Below are positions 35,712 to 49,370 of a DNA stretch of 64,000 nt, piece after piece (within the stretch, counting starts at the first letter, position 1; every line of letters starts with the position of its first letter). The DNA lies in NCBI GenBank assembly GCA_034770075.1, contig JAVJAP010000114.1:124001-188000 (forward strand). Reading direction: 5' to 3'. This DNA is from Aralia elata. Lineage: Eukaryota > Streptophyta > Magnoliopsida > Apiales > Araliaceae. Both the position numbers and the translations under genes were made by a program. The notes beneath the pieces were generated by a model, which saw nothing but the letters and a program-made list of their open reading frames with translations, was not told the DNA's origin and did no database searches.

Positions 35712-38700
35712 ATGCCGAGAGGAAGGCCACGTAACCAGCGAGTTGAGGAATCAGAAAGCGAAGTCGGAAATCAATCCAACCCAATGAGGATGTTTGCGGA
35801 AATGCTGGCAGAGGCCATGCAATCAAGACCGCCACAGGGAAGGGCCCAAGCAGCGGCCGAGCCAGTGCATCATCTGGCAAATTTCAAGGATTTCAAATTG
35901 GTCGGACCACCCGAGTTCAAGGGAACTCTTAACCCAATAGAAGCACAGACCTGGATAGAAGAGATAGAGAAGGTCTTTGAGGTGGCAAGGGTGGCAGAGG
36001 AACAGAAAACGAGTTTTGCTACCTTCATGTTAAAAGGCGAGGCAAACTACTGGTGGAAGGCCAACAGGGGCCGAGTGGAAGAAGACACTGTCGTTTGGGA
36101 TCGTTTTAAGGAAATGTTCTTGGAAAATTACTTTCCAGAGAGCATGAAGCAGGAGATGGAGATCAAGTTCCTGGAACTAAAACAAGGGAACATGTCTATG
36201 GCTGAGTACGCAGCTAAGTTTAATGAGTTGGCACGGTTTGCAGCTCACCAAGTCAGCACCGAGGAAAGGAAAGCTCGTAGGTTTGAGCAAGGGTTGAAAC
36301 CATGGTTATACCGTTCTGTTGCGGTATTGAAAATCAGAACATTTGCAGAATTGATGGAAAGGGCAATCATTGCAGAGGGTGGCAGTGAGGCCCTGGCCAA
36401 ATACAACCAAGAGAAGAAGAAAGGACATGAAGGCCCGAAGGCAGGGAGCGGCGGGGGCAGCAACCCCAATAAGCGCAAATGGAGTGAGAGCCAATCTTTC
36501 GGAAGCAATAAACCCGGAGGAAACCAGTCTGGAGGGGAGGCAAAGAAACCAGGCAGGTGCAATAATTGCGGCAAGAACCACACCGGGGAATGTATGAAGG
36601 GAAGGAGTGTGTGTTACCGTTGCGGACAGCCGGGGCACATGGCTCCCCAATGTCAGAATAAGCCAAAGGGGGGATGTTTTTCATGTGGAGCACCCGACCA
36701 CCAAATAAGGGATTGTCCAAAGAAGAAGGGTGACGCCGGGAGTGGCAACAGGAACAACAACAGCGGGAACAATAACCGGCTGAGCTATGGGACACCAGCC
36801 AGTCAAGCTAACAGGCCGACAGCCCGCACGTTCAACATGACTGTCCAGGATGCAATGGAATCCAAGGACGTGGTGTCAGGTATCATCCCAATCAACGATA
36901 TAAATGCATATGTGCTATTTGATTCGGGTGCTACTTGCTCTTTTGTTTCCGAAGAATTTGCTAGTCAGTTAAATGTACCTTGTGAAAAGTTAGAACACCC
37001 TATGAACGTAGAAGTAGCAAACAAGGAAATTATCCCCGTAGAATGCATTCATAGGAATTGTTGTGCTGAATTGCGAGGATTTAAGCTCAATGTGGATTTG
37101 ATACCAATTCGACTGGGAGAGTTTGACGTAATCCTGGGAATGGATTGGCTATCAATTCACGGAGCAGTCATTGATTGTAAGAAGAAATGTGTACACCTAA
37201 AGACTTCTAATAAGTCGAAGGTGGTATTCTATGGCAGTAAGTCACCAAAACCATCTTGTTGTCTTACTATGATGCAAACAAGGAGACTACTCAAGAAGGG
37301 TTGCGAATGTTATTTGGCCCATGTAGTTGATACCCGTCGAGTAGGGGATGAGATGAGTCAAATACCAGTCGTGAAAGATTTCACCGATGTTTTTCCCGAA
37401 GAGCTTCCAGGATTGCCACCGGACAGAGATATTGAATTCGTTATCGATTTGGTACCAGGAACCGCACCAATATCAAAGCCGCCGTATCGGATGGCACCTG
37501 TAGAAATGAAAGAATTGATGGTGCAACTGCAGGAGCTGTTAGATAAAGGTTATATCAGACCAAGCGTGTCCCCGTGGGGAGCGCCAGTTCTGTTTGTAAA
37601 GAAGAAAGACGGTTCAATGAGGCTTTGTATCGACTACCGGGAGTTGAACAAAGTTACGATTAAGAATAGGTATCCGCTTCCTAGGATTGACGATCTGTTT
37701 GATCAACTTAAGGGAGCGAAGTACTTTTCAAAGATCGACTTAAGAACAGGCTACCATCAGCTGAAGGTGAGGCAGGAAGATATCCCGAAAACTGCATTCA
37801 AGACTCGTTATGGACACTTCGAGTTTCTGGTAATGTCTTTTGGATTGACGAATGCACCAGCAGCATTCATGGATATGATGAACAGAGTGTTCAAGCAGTA
37901 CTTGGACAAGTTCGTAGTCGTATTCATCGATGACATCTTGGTATATTCGGAGACAGAGGAGGAGCATGCTGAACACTTAAGGATTGTATTAGAAGCTCTC
38001 AGGAAGGAGAAGTTGTATGCGAAGTTTCCTAAGTGTGAGTTTTGGTTGTAGAGGGTACAGTTTCTGGGTCATGTCATAGACAAGAATGGTGTTTCGGTGG
38101 ACCCAGCAAAAGTAGAAGCAGTTATCAACTGGGAACAGCCGAAGAAGCCGACGGAGATCCGGAGTTTCCTGGGATTAGCGGGATACTATCGGAGATTCAT
38201 CCAGGATTTTTCAAAGATAGCATCGCCGTTGACCAATCTCACCAGGAAAACAGTCAAGTTTGTTTGGTCGGAGAAGTGTGAGGAGAGTTTCATGGAGTTG
38301 AAGAAGAGACTCAGCCAAGCACCAGTGTTGACCTTACCGGACAACACTGGGGGTTTCGTAGTGTATAGCGATGCATCACACAAGGGCCTTGGCTGTGTAC
38401 TGATGCAACACGGCAAGGTCGTGGCGTACGCATCGCGTCAGCTGAAGGATTATGAGAAGGGTTATCCGACTCATGACTTGGAGTTGGCAGCGGTAGTTTT
38501 CGCCTTGAAGATTTGGAGACACTACCTATACGGGGAGAAGTGCGAGATATATACAGATCACAAAAGTCTGAAATATATCTTCACTCAAAAGGAGTTGAAC
38601 ATGAGGCAACGCCGATGGTTAGAATTGATCAAGGACTACGACTGTGAAATTCTGTACCATCCGGGCAAAGCAAATGTAGTGGCTGATGCCTTAAGTAGGA

Positions 38701-40228
38701 AAGGCAAGGTGAAATTGATGCAGCTGACAGTCCAGGAGGAATTAATACGGGACTTTGAACGTCTGGAGCTGGAAGTTAGGTATCCAATGGAGGTGGACGA
38801 AAAGGTGTTCGCCGTGACGGTAGGTCCAACTCTACTGGATAAGATACAGGAGGCTCAAGAATTTGACGAGGAATGCATTGACATTAAGAAACAGTTATCG
38901 GAGGGAAAAGCCTCGAAGTATAAGGTTGACAGCACAGGATTGCTGAGATTTGAGGGGAGAATCTGGATACCCTACGTACCAGACTTAAGGGAAGAGATTT
39001 TGCAGGAGGCCCATAATACAAGATTTTCGGTACATCCGGGTAGCACCAAGATGTATCAAGATCTTCGTCAACATTATTGGTGGCCGCATTTGAAAGGGGA
39101 AGTTGCAGAGTTCGTCAGCTGGTGTTTAACTTGCCAAAGGATCAAGGCGGAGCACCAGCGGCCGAGCGGATTATTGCAACCTTTGGAGATTCCAGAATGG
39201 AAGTGGGAGCACATCACAATGGATTTTGTGGTAGGACTCCCGACAACTCAAAAGGGTCTAGACGCCATCTGGGTGATCGTAGATCGGTTGACCAAGTCTG
39301 CCCATTTTCTACCGATCAAGATCAGGTACAAATTGGAACAGCTGGCGAAACTTTACGTAAAGGAAATAGTATCATGTCATGGAGTGCCGGTATCTATCGT
39401 GTCTGGAGAAGTCTGCAGGAGAGACTGGGAACACAGTTAAGAATGAGTACGGCATATCATCCCCAGACTGATGGTCAGAGTGAACGAACAATTCAGACCC
39501 TAGAGGATATGCTCCGGGCAGTTGTGATGGATTTAAGTGGTAGCTGGGACGATCACTTGCCCCTGGTAGAGTTCGCCTACAACAATAGTTACCATGCTAG
39601 CATTGGTATGCCACCGTACGAGGCGTTGTATGGAAGGAAGTGTCGAACGCCGTTGTGTTGGGATGAAGTTGGTGAACGGAGATTGTTGGGGCCAGAGTTG
39701 GTACAGCAAACCGTGGAAATCATTAAAGTAATAAGACAACGGTTAGTGGCAGCCCAGGATCGTCAGAAAAAGTATGCCGACTTACATCGCCAGAAACGAG
39801 ACTTTGAAGTTGGAAGTTTTGTGTTTCTGAAGGTATCTCCCTGGAAAGGAAAGATCCGTTTTGGGAAAAAGGGTAAATTGAGCCCTAGGTTCATAGGACC
39901 TTTTGAAATATTAAGAAAAATAGGCGAGGTGGCGTACGAGGTAGCATTACCTCCTGAACTTGAGCACATTCATAACGTGTTTCACGTATCAGTATTACGT
40001 CCATATAAGCCAGACTATAAGCACGTCATCTCCTATGAACCAATTCAGGTCGAAAGGGACTTATCGTACGAGGAGATTCCTGTCCAGATACTTGATAGAA
40101 AGGAACAGAGGCTGAGGAATAAAATCATTCACTCTGTAAAAATTCTCTGGAGAAACCACGCGGTGGAAGAAGCTACGTGGGAACTCGAAGAGAAGATGAG
40201 AGCCAACTACCCCCAGTTGTTTGAGTAA
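35712..40228 (+). pseudogene. Element B gag-pol polyprotein, broken
   Basis: Encodes particle and copy-making enzymes of the element. Gag occupies about residues 55-230. Three zinc knuckles start at Cys283, Cys301 and Cys322. The protease active site is FDSGA with Asp404. Reverse transcriptase carries FIDD (Asp740/741). Past the break come RNase H (YSDASHKGLG, near 38370), the integrase zinc domain (39010-39140), integrase core Asp (HITMDF, near 39220), and a chromodomain-like tail (VKILWRNHAVEEATWELEE) ending at 40228. Breaks: an in-frame TAG at 38049-38051 where relatives have glutamine, and a 31-base deletion at about 39403 that shifts frame and removes the integrase segment with the second catalytic Asp. 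The start is the ATG at 35712 (MPRGRPRNQ), matching D. Confidence 0.93.
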
Positions 40229-40262
40229 CCTTAGATTGAAATTCCGAGGACGGAATTTTTAT

Positions 40263-40275
40263 AAGGGGGAGAGGA
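40263..40275 (+). other. Element B polypurine tract
   Basis: AAGGGGGAGAGGA immediately before the 3' LTR. Confidence 0.88.
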
Positions 40276-43200
40276 TGTAATGTCCAGGAATTTTAAGCAT
40301 TGTATCAAAGTTATTTTAATAAATAAAATTCGTTTTATTTAATTTTACGAATTTAGTTGGATCCATGTAAGTATTTTCATTTTATTATATAAATACGTGG
40401 TCCAATAATTTTTCTTGCCTTAAAGGGACTCACTAATAGGGTGAATAAATTAATGAGTCAACCCTAGCATTTGATTGGCAAGAAGATTAGGATAATTAAA
40501 TAAATGATTTTATCATTTTAAATAATTCGAATAAAGAATTATGGTTAAGATAAATATTTTAAATAATCAGTTAATTAGTTTAGTTAATCTAAATATTGGA
40601 GGTACAAGGTGGGTAATTTAATTGGGCCATTCTCTTTTAATTGGCTAGGCCCAAATCCCTTGAATTCCTCCTTTGGACCGCTTGTTTCCAAGCCAACCCA
40701 ACTTTCCTTGGGCTGAGCCCAAATGCAATAATCGGTCGGGTTGGATCTAGCTAGCAGGGTCGAACCCGTTTCCTTCAATTGGGGATAACCAGTGAGTTCA
40801 ACGGGGGAGGTTTCAGTCAGCAAGAAACCAATTTGGGATAACAGAGAGAAACCAGAATCCCCCAAGCCCTCAAATCAAACAGCCAAGCATAACCAAGTCG
40901 TCGATCTAATCGGACGGGACAAGGGCGAGTCGCCAGGCGTGCGCCGGCGACGAAGGGAGCAACCAGCGGGCGATTCAAGGGTTGAAGGGGGCGACTGAAG
41001 GTTCAACGTCCGGACCAAAGGGGTTCCAGAAAATCCGGCGACTTGACCGGTGAGGGTACGCGGCTCGAGGAAGGGACGGCAAGCCGCAGCTGGTGATGTG
41101 AAACGAGCAACCACTCCCCTCTCCTTACCGTCGGTCATTAACCAATTTAGGGTTTTACCCAAATAATTGGGGAAGAAAAAAAAATCTTTCTATAAATTAA
41201 ACCCCCATCCCCATACCATAGCTGCTGATTTCTTGTGTGTGAGCCCAAAATTCAGAGAGAGTTGTCGATAGAGAAGGAAACAAGCCGTGAATGACTGCCG
41301 GCTTCATTGCGTATTTCGGTAGAAGGAGAAGAACGGCCCATCGATCAGACCCAAGGTATACCAGTGAGCAAACTGTGCTAGTCCTCTAGTTAGAATGTCG
41401 TATAATTTTCTGTGGGTTGTTTTAGTTCTTCTGTATTTAGGCTGTATTGTACTGTGCTAGTTCTTTGTTGGGAAACTGGTGGACCTTAGAGGTTCTAACA
41501 GAGGATAATGTTAATTCATACTATACCTTTGTTTTGAAATTATTGTTTGTGTGAATTGGGAAATCTGTATTGTGTTGGTTTGCATCACTGTGTAGATTTA
41601 TATCAATGTGTTGGGTTATAGCAATATGCTGGTTGTATATAATATATTGAGTTGTTGGCATACCCTGAATTGGGGATGGGTCTTGGTTCTCTGTAAATTA
41701 AAGAACCCTAGAATCCTCGTAGCTTAAAACTATACTGTAAACTGGTTGATTCGGTTAGAGCTCAATTATTTTTCTATGTTAATGGATGGGCTGATTCACA
41801 ACACTGAAACCAATAGTGTGGCTATGGTTACTGTTAGCACAAAGCTTGTTGGTAAGGGGCTAAGCTTGTGGGTGTGCCTGTGTGCGGTATAAGAACTGCA
41901 TGTACCCTTTAGGCAGTTGGGTGATTAAGGTGTTATTACCATCTAACCATATTTCTAGTATTATCCAGGTGGGATACAAAGTTTTTTTTTGAAAGCTAAG
42001 AATAAAGTCAAATTAGATATTTAATATTAACCAATAATGATACTGATTAATTATTATAAAGGCAACAACTATTTAATTATTGCCTAATCAATATTAAAGA
42101 ATAATTAAAGATAAAATGAGAGTAAGAATAAAGATCATTATTACTCAGTGTTAGTTAACAAATATTCAACTATTATTTAATTAATATTAAATAATAATTA
42201 AGTATGAATAAAGTTAATAAAATAATTATTTATTATTTATTTCATTATTATTTGATTAAATAATAATCAAAATAAAGTTAATAGAATAAGTATTTATTAT
42301 TTATTAATAAAAAATTTTTTAATAATAAGTAAATATAAATGAAGTTAATAAACTAATTATTTATTATAATAAATAATAAATAAATAAAGATTAATAAAAT
42401 AATTATTTATTATTTATTTATAAATAATAAATAAAGATAATAAATATTTAATAATAATAATAATTAAGTATTAATAAAGTTATTGAATAAGAAGAAAATT
42501 CACTACTTAATCATTAATGAAATAATGATTAAGTATAAGGGAAATGTATAAGTTAATTATTTAGCTTTGACCCCTAATAAATAATGATTATAAACACTTA
42601 ATGACTAATTAAATATATTAAGTGTGTTAAGTATTAAGTCAATGTTGAATAAAGAACAAGTAAAATAATTACTAAATTACCCTTGAGGTAAATAGTGAGT
42701 AACAAATAAGTAAGAGATCAACCATTAATTAGTTGTTAAATCATGTTAGCAATAAATAAAGGTTGTTAACCCATAGTTAGAGACAAGTAAGGGTAATAGT
42801 CGGAGTATTCAAAGTATGCATGATTAGTGAAAGGTCATTGAGTTAAGTTCTGTTTAGCTAATGATTAAACAGAAATTAAATAATAGATGGGGAATTGTTT
42901 AAGAAAAATAGCATAAGTAAGTGTATACAGTTATGCAATGCTAATGGATGAACCGATTTTATCAACTGATAGGTTATCCAAGATCAATTAATTAAAGCTA
43001 GAATTTATCTGTAGCTGAGCAAACAGGCAAGTTCCTAATCCTAAACTTCTTACATTATTGCAAATTCTTCCTTACTCAACTTTTACATTGAGCAAATTTC
43101 TAATCCTTATGCACTACTTCTAATTCGTGCAAAAAGGTATATATATATATACTGTTACAAGATTAAGCTTGAGTTTTTTTATCTCCAAGCATGCCTGAAG

Positions 43201-44061
43201 TGGTCTAATTACTTTCAAAATTATTCCACATCTGTATTTTTATTGACATTCACATTCGTGTATTTGAATTCGTATATTTAAATTCAGGAATTTATAAACC
43301 ATTCATGGTTAAGTCTGAACCTTTGTTCGGTCAGACAAATATGTGAAAATTTATAAAAGCTATCCGAACCAATCAAGGGTAAGGATTCTTAGACTATATG
43401 AACACCCCTTTATTTATAAGGGAGTACCCCACATACCGTATATAAGGTACAAATAGCAGAATTAAATGTTATGCATATACATAGGGTACGCGAGGCTGAT
43501 CCCCTCAAGTACGTTATTCTGTAGCCAGTAACCAGAGGGTCAACTAGCTATTGACTCCTTTGGAAGTTATCGTTCAAAGTCTATTTGACTATCAATTGTT
43601 CTAAAAGCATTTAATGTTCTTGCTTCTGATTATTCTATTGTTGAAATCCCTTTAATATCCCTTCATCATGATATATCTTTATTGTTGAACTTTAAACTTG
43701 CTGGGCAAACTCGTTGCTCATTCTTGCTATATCATGACTTCATTGCAGCTAAACCCGAGACGTCAGGGAAGAACAAAGGAAAAGAAAAGATGAAATGATA
43801 GACTTCCCGTAGCAGACTTTAGATTCATGTGTTAGTTAATTATTGTTAATGTAATTTAAATCCTGATAGCTATTTAGGGTATGGATTGTGTAAATGTTTA
43901 AGGTTAATCGTATTCTGGGACTAGTAACACCTTGTAATGAACAACGTATGTTTATTTTATTCCGCACTTTTAGATATCATATGTTGTTAGAGGTGAATGT
44001 TTGTATTGGATCGTGATGACCAGATCCGGGTATTTGGAGACCCGAATTTGGGGGCGTCACA
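40276..44061 (+). repeat. Element B 3' LTR
   Basis: 3786 bases, uninterrupted, TGTAATGTCC to GGGGGCGTCACA. It is the reference that shows where C and the duplication lie in the 5' LTR. It contains a long run of A/T-only repeats at about 42150-42500 and a (TA)n tract near 43139. Confidence 0.93.
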
Positions 44062-44066
44062 GTATT
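44062..44066. repeat. Element B target-site duplication (right)
   Basis: GTATT, matching 17001-17005. MULE sequence resumes here. Confidence 0.9.
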
Positions 44067-44109
44067 TAAACCAGTTTAGAAGGAGAACACAATGAAAACC
44101 AAACTAATA

Positions 44110-47100
44110 TTAATCTTGGGCAAATCTGTCTGCATATTCGTCATCAGTCTCGTAACCCTCCAACTGTTTGGTCCTGGCATGCATGTACAGGTTTACGCAT
44201 AATTTCTTCCGGTATTGCGCAATAGGGAAAGGTACAGGCAATTCAGCAATCTGTTGGTGAATAACATGCTCAGCAAAACAAATCGTGAACATCCCACAAT
44301 CACTGCACAAACAAAAAATTATCAAAACAAAAACCAAAAGTAAAATCATACAAGATACAATAAATAAATAAATGAAAACAATATAAACCTTACCCATCAC
44401 TTTGTTCCGGTACCCCCTTTACAAATTCAAGTTCAATTATGTCTTGTTCCGCCTTATTACAATAAGGTTCACTCTTGAAATCAATATCATTCCTATCCCT
44501 CCAAAAACCACAGTTCGACAATATTATGGGAAGGATGAAAATATAAGGCTCACATATATCCATAATTTTTGATTGCATTTGTGAACTGGTTGGTTGCAGA
44601 GAATTGTAAACTTGTAACAGTCTGCGATGCACATCAAAAGTCAATAGAAACCAGTGTGGTGGAGATGACATGTGAATGGGGAACAACACATAATCAACAT
44701 TGAACCAGGGTGTATTCACTTCCATGGAAAATCCACGGACATATTTAGCAATAACACAATCCCCCGTTAATAGACTCTTATCTGAATTTTTTGAAGTGTA
44801 TGCTTCATGCAAAGCAGTTATCTTCGCATGAAACAAGCAGTCCGTGGTCGTTGCTCAGATGTGAACACTATCAGACTGTCTGACCAATTTTCGGAAGTAG
44901 TATAGTGCAATATTGATGTGCTGAGAGTAATAAAGTAAAAATTAATATTTGTACAGTTGATGGAAAAAACAAGTATATGTTAACTGTAATCAATATTGTT
45001 ATAAATAGTTACTAAAAAAGTCTAATAAGGTAACCATATTTATCACTGAAGATTTTTTTTAAAAAAAAAAACAAACTCACATCATCATCCAGCCACTGTC
45101 CTGGGGTCTTCAACTTGTAGAACCACATTTTTGAAGAAATTAGTATAGACCCAAACATAAATGAAGGATCAATCTTATTGCTGACTCCCGAAAATTTATC
45201 AGTCCTTCATTGTAAAAGCATATCAGAGTACACTCTAAAGGTAAAAATTACAATATAATCATACACTGTAGCCAAATCATGACTGATGATGCATTAATAA
45301 CCAATATATAGAACCTCTATATTGCAAACAGTTACGTGGTAACCAATAAATAGTAAAATAGTAACCAAAACATAATAACATATTAAACATTAACCAAAAC
45401 ATAATAACATATTAAACAGAGCATAATATAACAGTAAACAAAACATAAGTTAATAATAAACTAAAATACATTATAATAATAACAAAACATAGACATCATG
45501 TAATCAACAACAAACTTGGCAACCTGTTTGAAGTAAACAAATATGTGCATAAACAAAAATAATATAAAAGGATCTAAAACAGTACTCTGAGGGCACATTA
45601 ATATAAACCAAAACATAGTATTCTAAAAACCATAATGTACTGTAATACTTATAATTTGTTTCCAAAATAAAACAGATTTCTTTGTATTATAAAAAAAGCC
45701 ATAATTGTTAAGCTACAACTAACAATACCTTTTTCTGTTGTTTAAACCAATCTTAAACCACTAATCAAATAATGCATCTTCGTACTTAGATGGCATCGCC
45801 ATGCATAATTTTGGGAATGCACAAATGCCTGTACGAATTTGAGTATCACCCTTAGAATATGAAGAAGCAGACCCAAATTTTGTTGTATATGGAGACCTCA
45901 AAAAAGCACTCTTTGACTGTTCACGAATTGGTCTACCACGTCGCATATGGGCACTCTTCTCCACCTCAACACAATCAGCTATGTCCTGGGTGGTTAATAT
46001 CATTTGATCAAGTGGGGAAATGTCTTCTGTATCCATTTTATAGCCCTATATCAATTGACAAAAAATAGAACATATAAAATTAATTTTTCAACCCAAACAC
46101 ATACAGGTAACAATGTAATTAAATAAAAAATCTAAATTATATTATAATGCACTAACCAAAATAACATATGCAGGTAACTAAAATTTGCAGTAACCAATCC
46201 AAACAACGAAATATTAACCAATATATGAAGTAATAGGAATAAAGTCATTTATATTAAAAAAATTTGTATTGCATTAACATAAGCTATAATGCACTATTCT
46301 ATATACTACAATGTAGTAACCAATGTATACTATAATGCAGTACCCAAAATTTGCAATACAAAATTACAAAACAGTAACAAACTGTATATAATACAGTAAC
46401 CAAATATACATATGCAAGTAACAAAATTTTTGAATTAACAATAAACTGAACAGGGTTAATAAAAAAACTTAAAAATCATCTAATCAAAACCAACAAATGC
46501 AATTGCAAATCCAACATATACAGTTAACTGATTTTTTTAATATAACAATAACCTGATCAGCAACATAAACAACAATCTCCTTCCCACTTGGTTGGCTTAA
46601 TAAATCAAAAGATGGCATGTCATTGTCCTTGCCAATCTGTGAAAAATTTTAAAGAAAAAAATAATTAATCATTTAAACAAAAATACAAATAAGACATAAT
46701 AAACAAAACTTGGAATGTCATTGATCTTTTTCATAGTGTTTAAAAAAACCTACATTTTATCAATAAAAATTGAAAAAATTAAATACAAATGAAAATCAAC
46801 ACAATATGAAAACCTTTGTATCGTCGTCTTCAAACTGAATCCCACCAACACCACCAGCATCGGCATCAACACCACTATGAAACTGTTTTGAATTGCCGGG
46901 AACTTCAACTACAACATCTCCATCAACATTCATAACATCATCAGCTACAACATTAACATTGCCAGCACCAACATTATCATCCAACTCAAAATCATCATCA
47001 TCATCATCATCATCGCCATCGTCAACAGATACATTTTTTCGATTGGTATAACTAGACTGGCGTTTTAAATACTTTCTAAACATCTTCTTCATGTCCCTAC

Positions 47101-49370
47101 AAAACTGAATATGAAGCAATTCCAAATGATCTTTTAATACAACACCCAATTCCTCAATATCTTTCTTCAACTCCCTCACCTTCCCTTCCAAAGGCTTCAC
47201 CCGAGCATCAATAACCTTTTTCAAATCAGAAATAGAAAACCTAAAGTCTTTACCCTTCCTTGATGATTCAACTTTAATATCTGAAATCTTGGGACCACTA
47301 TCACTTGTACTAAAAAAATGAAATCCACCTAATTCCAACCTCACCTTCTCATCCTCCGTAGGAACAATATTTTGAACAATCAACTGAAACATATTAAAAG
47401 CAACAAATATACCATGTCAGAACAATTGAACATAAAACATAAACACAATTATAAAAAAACAATAACCAATACCATATATAAAGGTAACCAAATATAATGA
47501 AACTGGTAACTATCATACCTGACCAGATCCAAACACCAGGTCATTCAACTGGACGTTAGTAGGAGGCTTTCCTAACTCCCTCCATCTAAACAATCTGAAT
47601 TCTGAAACATTATCATCAATACAAAAGCCCCTGACCTTCAATGTAGGAATTGTTTCAAACAAAAAAACTTGAAACAAATAAGGTAATCCATTAAGCTTGT
47701 AGGATTTACAATAACCTTCCCTGGAAAAATTGTACATCACTCCACCATATTTATCCTTCTTTACATGACCCTTTAATGCAAGTGATAGGGATTTCTTTGT
47801 TTGTTCAAAAGCAACTTTTCCCCATGGATACCTTTCAAAATCCCCATGAGACAAAAAGTTAAACAGAGCTTCATCAACATAATTGTCTGAAACAGTAGCT
47901 AATATGAAATTAAAAACCAAGAAAATGATAGACATCCTAACTGCCTCATCATCATCATTAAAAGAAGCACTCCTATATATCCTCCCTATACTAGACCGGG
48001 TTACAACCTCATTTTCAAAAAAAATTTCCACAAACAAATTTTCAATCCCCTTGTAACCTTCAATATCTTCATCTCCTTTCCAATTTAAACCAGAAAGTAA
48101 AGAAAATTCAGGCAATCCAAACCTTACCCGTCTCTCACCAAAAATAAACCACATTTCCCCATTATCCCTTTGATAAACTTCCCTAACCAAACCATGATGG
48201 ATAATCTGGGAAAACATTTGGGGCTGTCCAAATTCTAAAAATTTACCAAAACAAGACAACTTAAACTTTTTCAACTGTACGTCAGACAATTTAGACTTGA
48301 TAATATTTGGCACTTCCAAATCACACCAGTAAATGACTTTTACTGTAAAATTTCGATGACGCTCCTCATAGAATAGATCCCAAATCTGAAAATGCAGTAA
48401 ATTTGATTACAAACACACTACACAAAACAAAATACAACATCTAAAAAACTTCAAAAACAAATCTATTAAATCAACGATATCCAATTACACTAATAATAGT
48501 AACAAAATAATATCAGCAAGTAACCAACCCAAAATTAAGCAAACTATTTAATTAATAACAAATTATGTTCTAACAAATATATAAAATAAAACTAACAATA
48601 CTTAAAATCGAAAAAAACATTACCATTTTAACAAATCGTAATGAAAACAGTAATTTTAACAACTAAAAGCTGAACAATCCTTCAAACAACTCCAACTCTA
48701 ATGAAATATAATACATTTTAACAAGTATATAATTAGCAGTTTCCAAACATATGAATGAAGGTAACTAAAAATTAATTTGCAAGTAACCAACAAAATATAT
48801 TCAACCCGTATAACCACAATACTGTAATCTAATAAACAAAACAAAATAAACTATTTACAAAATCTCAACTCAATATGCAAACAATAATTTTACCAAACAA
48901 CAACTTCAACATTAATGACACTACTCACAAACATAATAAACAACAACATAAACCAGAACATCATCATACAAAAAAACAAAAACATAAGTAACCAAAAACA
49001 AATAAAAAATCTATATTCATAACAAAAATAAAAAATAGCAAACCTTCAAATGTTTTTGCATGGGAACAATTTTTTGCTTATTATGCTCGACTTCAATTTC
49101 TTTCTCAACTATTTGTTGAGAACCTTCAAAATCAGAATCTATACATGCGACTGATTTAACCTTCTTCTTCGCATGTCTCCCCAAACTCTTTTCTTCAACA
49201 TCTGACTTCAACACTAAATTCTTCCCCTCTTTACTATACTTTGAAATAATATCCTTCCCATGAACAGTTGTCTGCAAATCCTTCGAACCATCATCACCCC
49301 TAACTCGTTTCCTCTTTCTATCACTCTTCTTATCCGCCATTTCTTCCCTACTCTTCCTCGTTGACACCAT
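44110..49370 (-). pseudogene. DUF1985/ULP1-like cysteine protease gene carried by the MULE, eight exons, two nonsense codons
   Basis: ULP1 proteases cleave SUMO from proteins; MULE-borne relatives have no proven role. Exons, in gene order: 49370-49044, 48385-47519, 47383-46814, 46636-46553, 46045-45729, 45204-45081, 44920-44394, 44302-44110. All junctions are GT-AG and phases agree, giving 1003 codons. Exon 1 is basic (KRKRVR). Exon 2 is a DUF1985 domain (IWDLFYEERH ... FGLPEFSLLSGL). Exon 3 has a helix and a poly-Asp tract. Exons 6-8 form the peptidase domain: WLDDD|H, then PHWFLLTFD (His852), VYNSL (Asn869 where catalytic Asp is normal), GVPEQ and GDCGMF (Cys941). The 17-residue His-Asn spacing equals His514-Asp531 of yeast Ulp1. 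TAG at 45763-45761 (codon 711) and TGA at 44857-44855 (codon 785) interrupt it. Confidence 0.8.

Larger units (their letters stand above)
17006..44061 (+). mobile_element. Element B: Ty3/gypsy (chromovirus-like) retrotransposon with nested insertion in its 5' LTR
   Basis: Both ends are TGTAATGTCC ... GGGGGCGTCACA, with a perfect GTATT duplication outside. Order: 5' LTR (17006-34260, interrupted by element C and a tandem duplication), primer site, extra ORF, gag-pol, polypurine tract, 3' LTR (40276-44061). Protease, reverse transcriptase, RNase H, integrase order and the chromodomain-like tail place it among the chromoviruses; long LTRs suggest the Tekay/Del clade (inference). Where the two LTRs can be compared they differ at only a few sites, so insertion is recent. 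Gag-pol is broken by one nonsense codon and a 31-base deletion, so this copy is not autonomous. Confidence 0.92.

Noticed and set aside
46970..47035. Poly-Asp stretch as evidence of a special domain in the ULP1-like protein
   Set aside because: It is a GAT trinucleotide microsatellite inside exon 3, likely of variable length.
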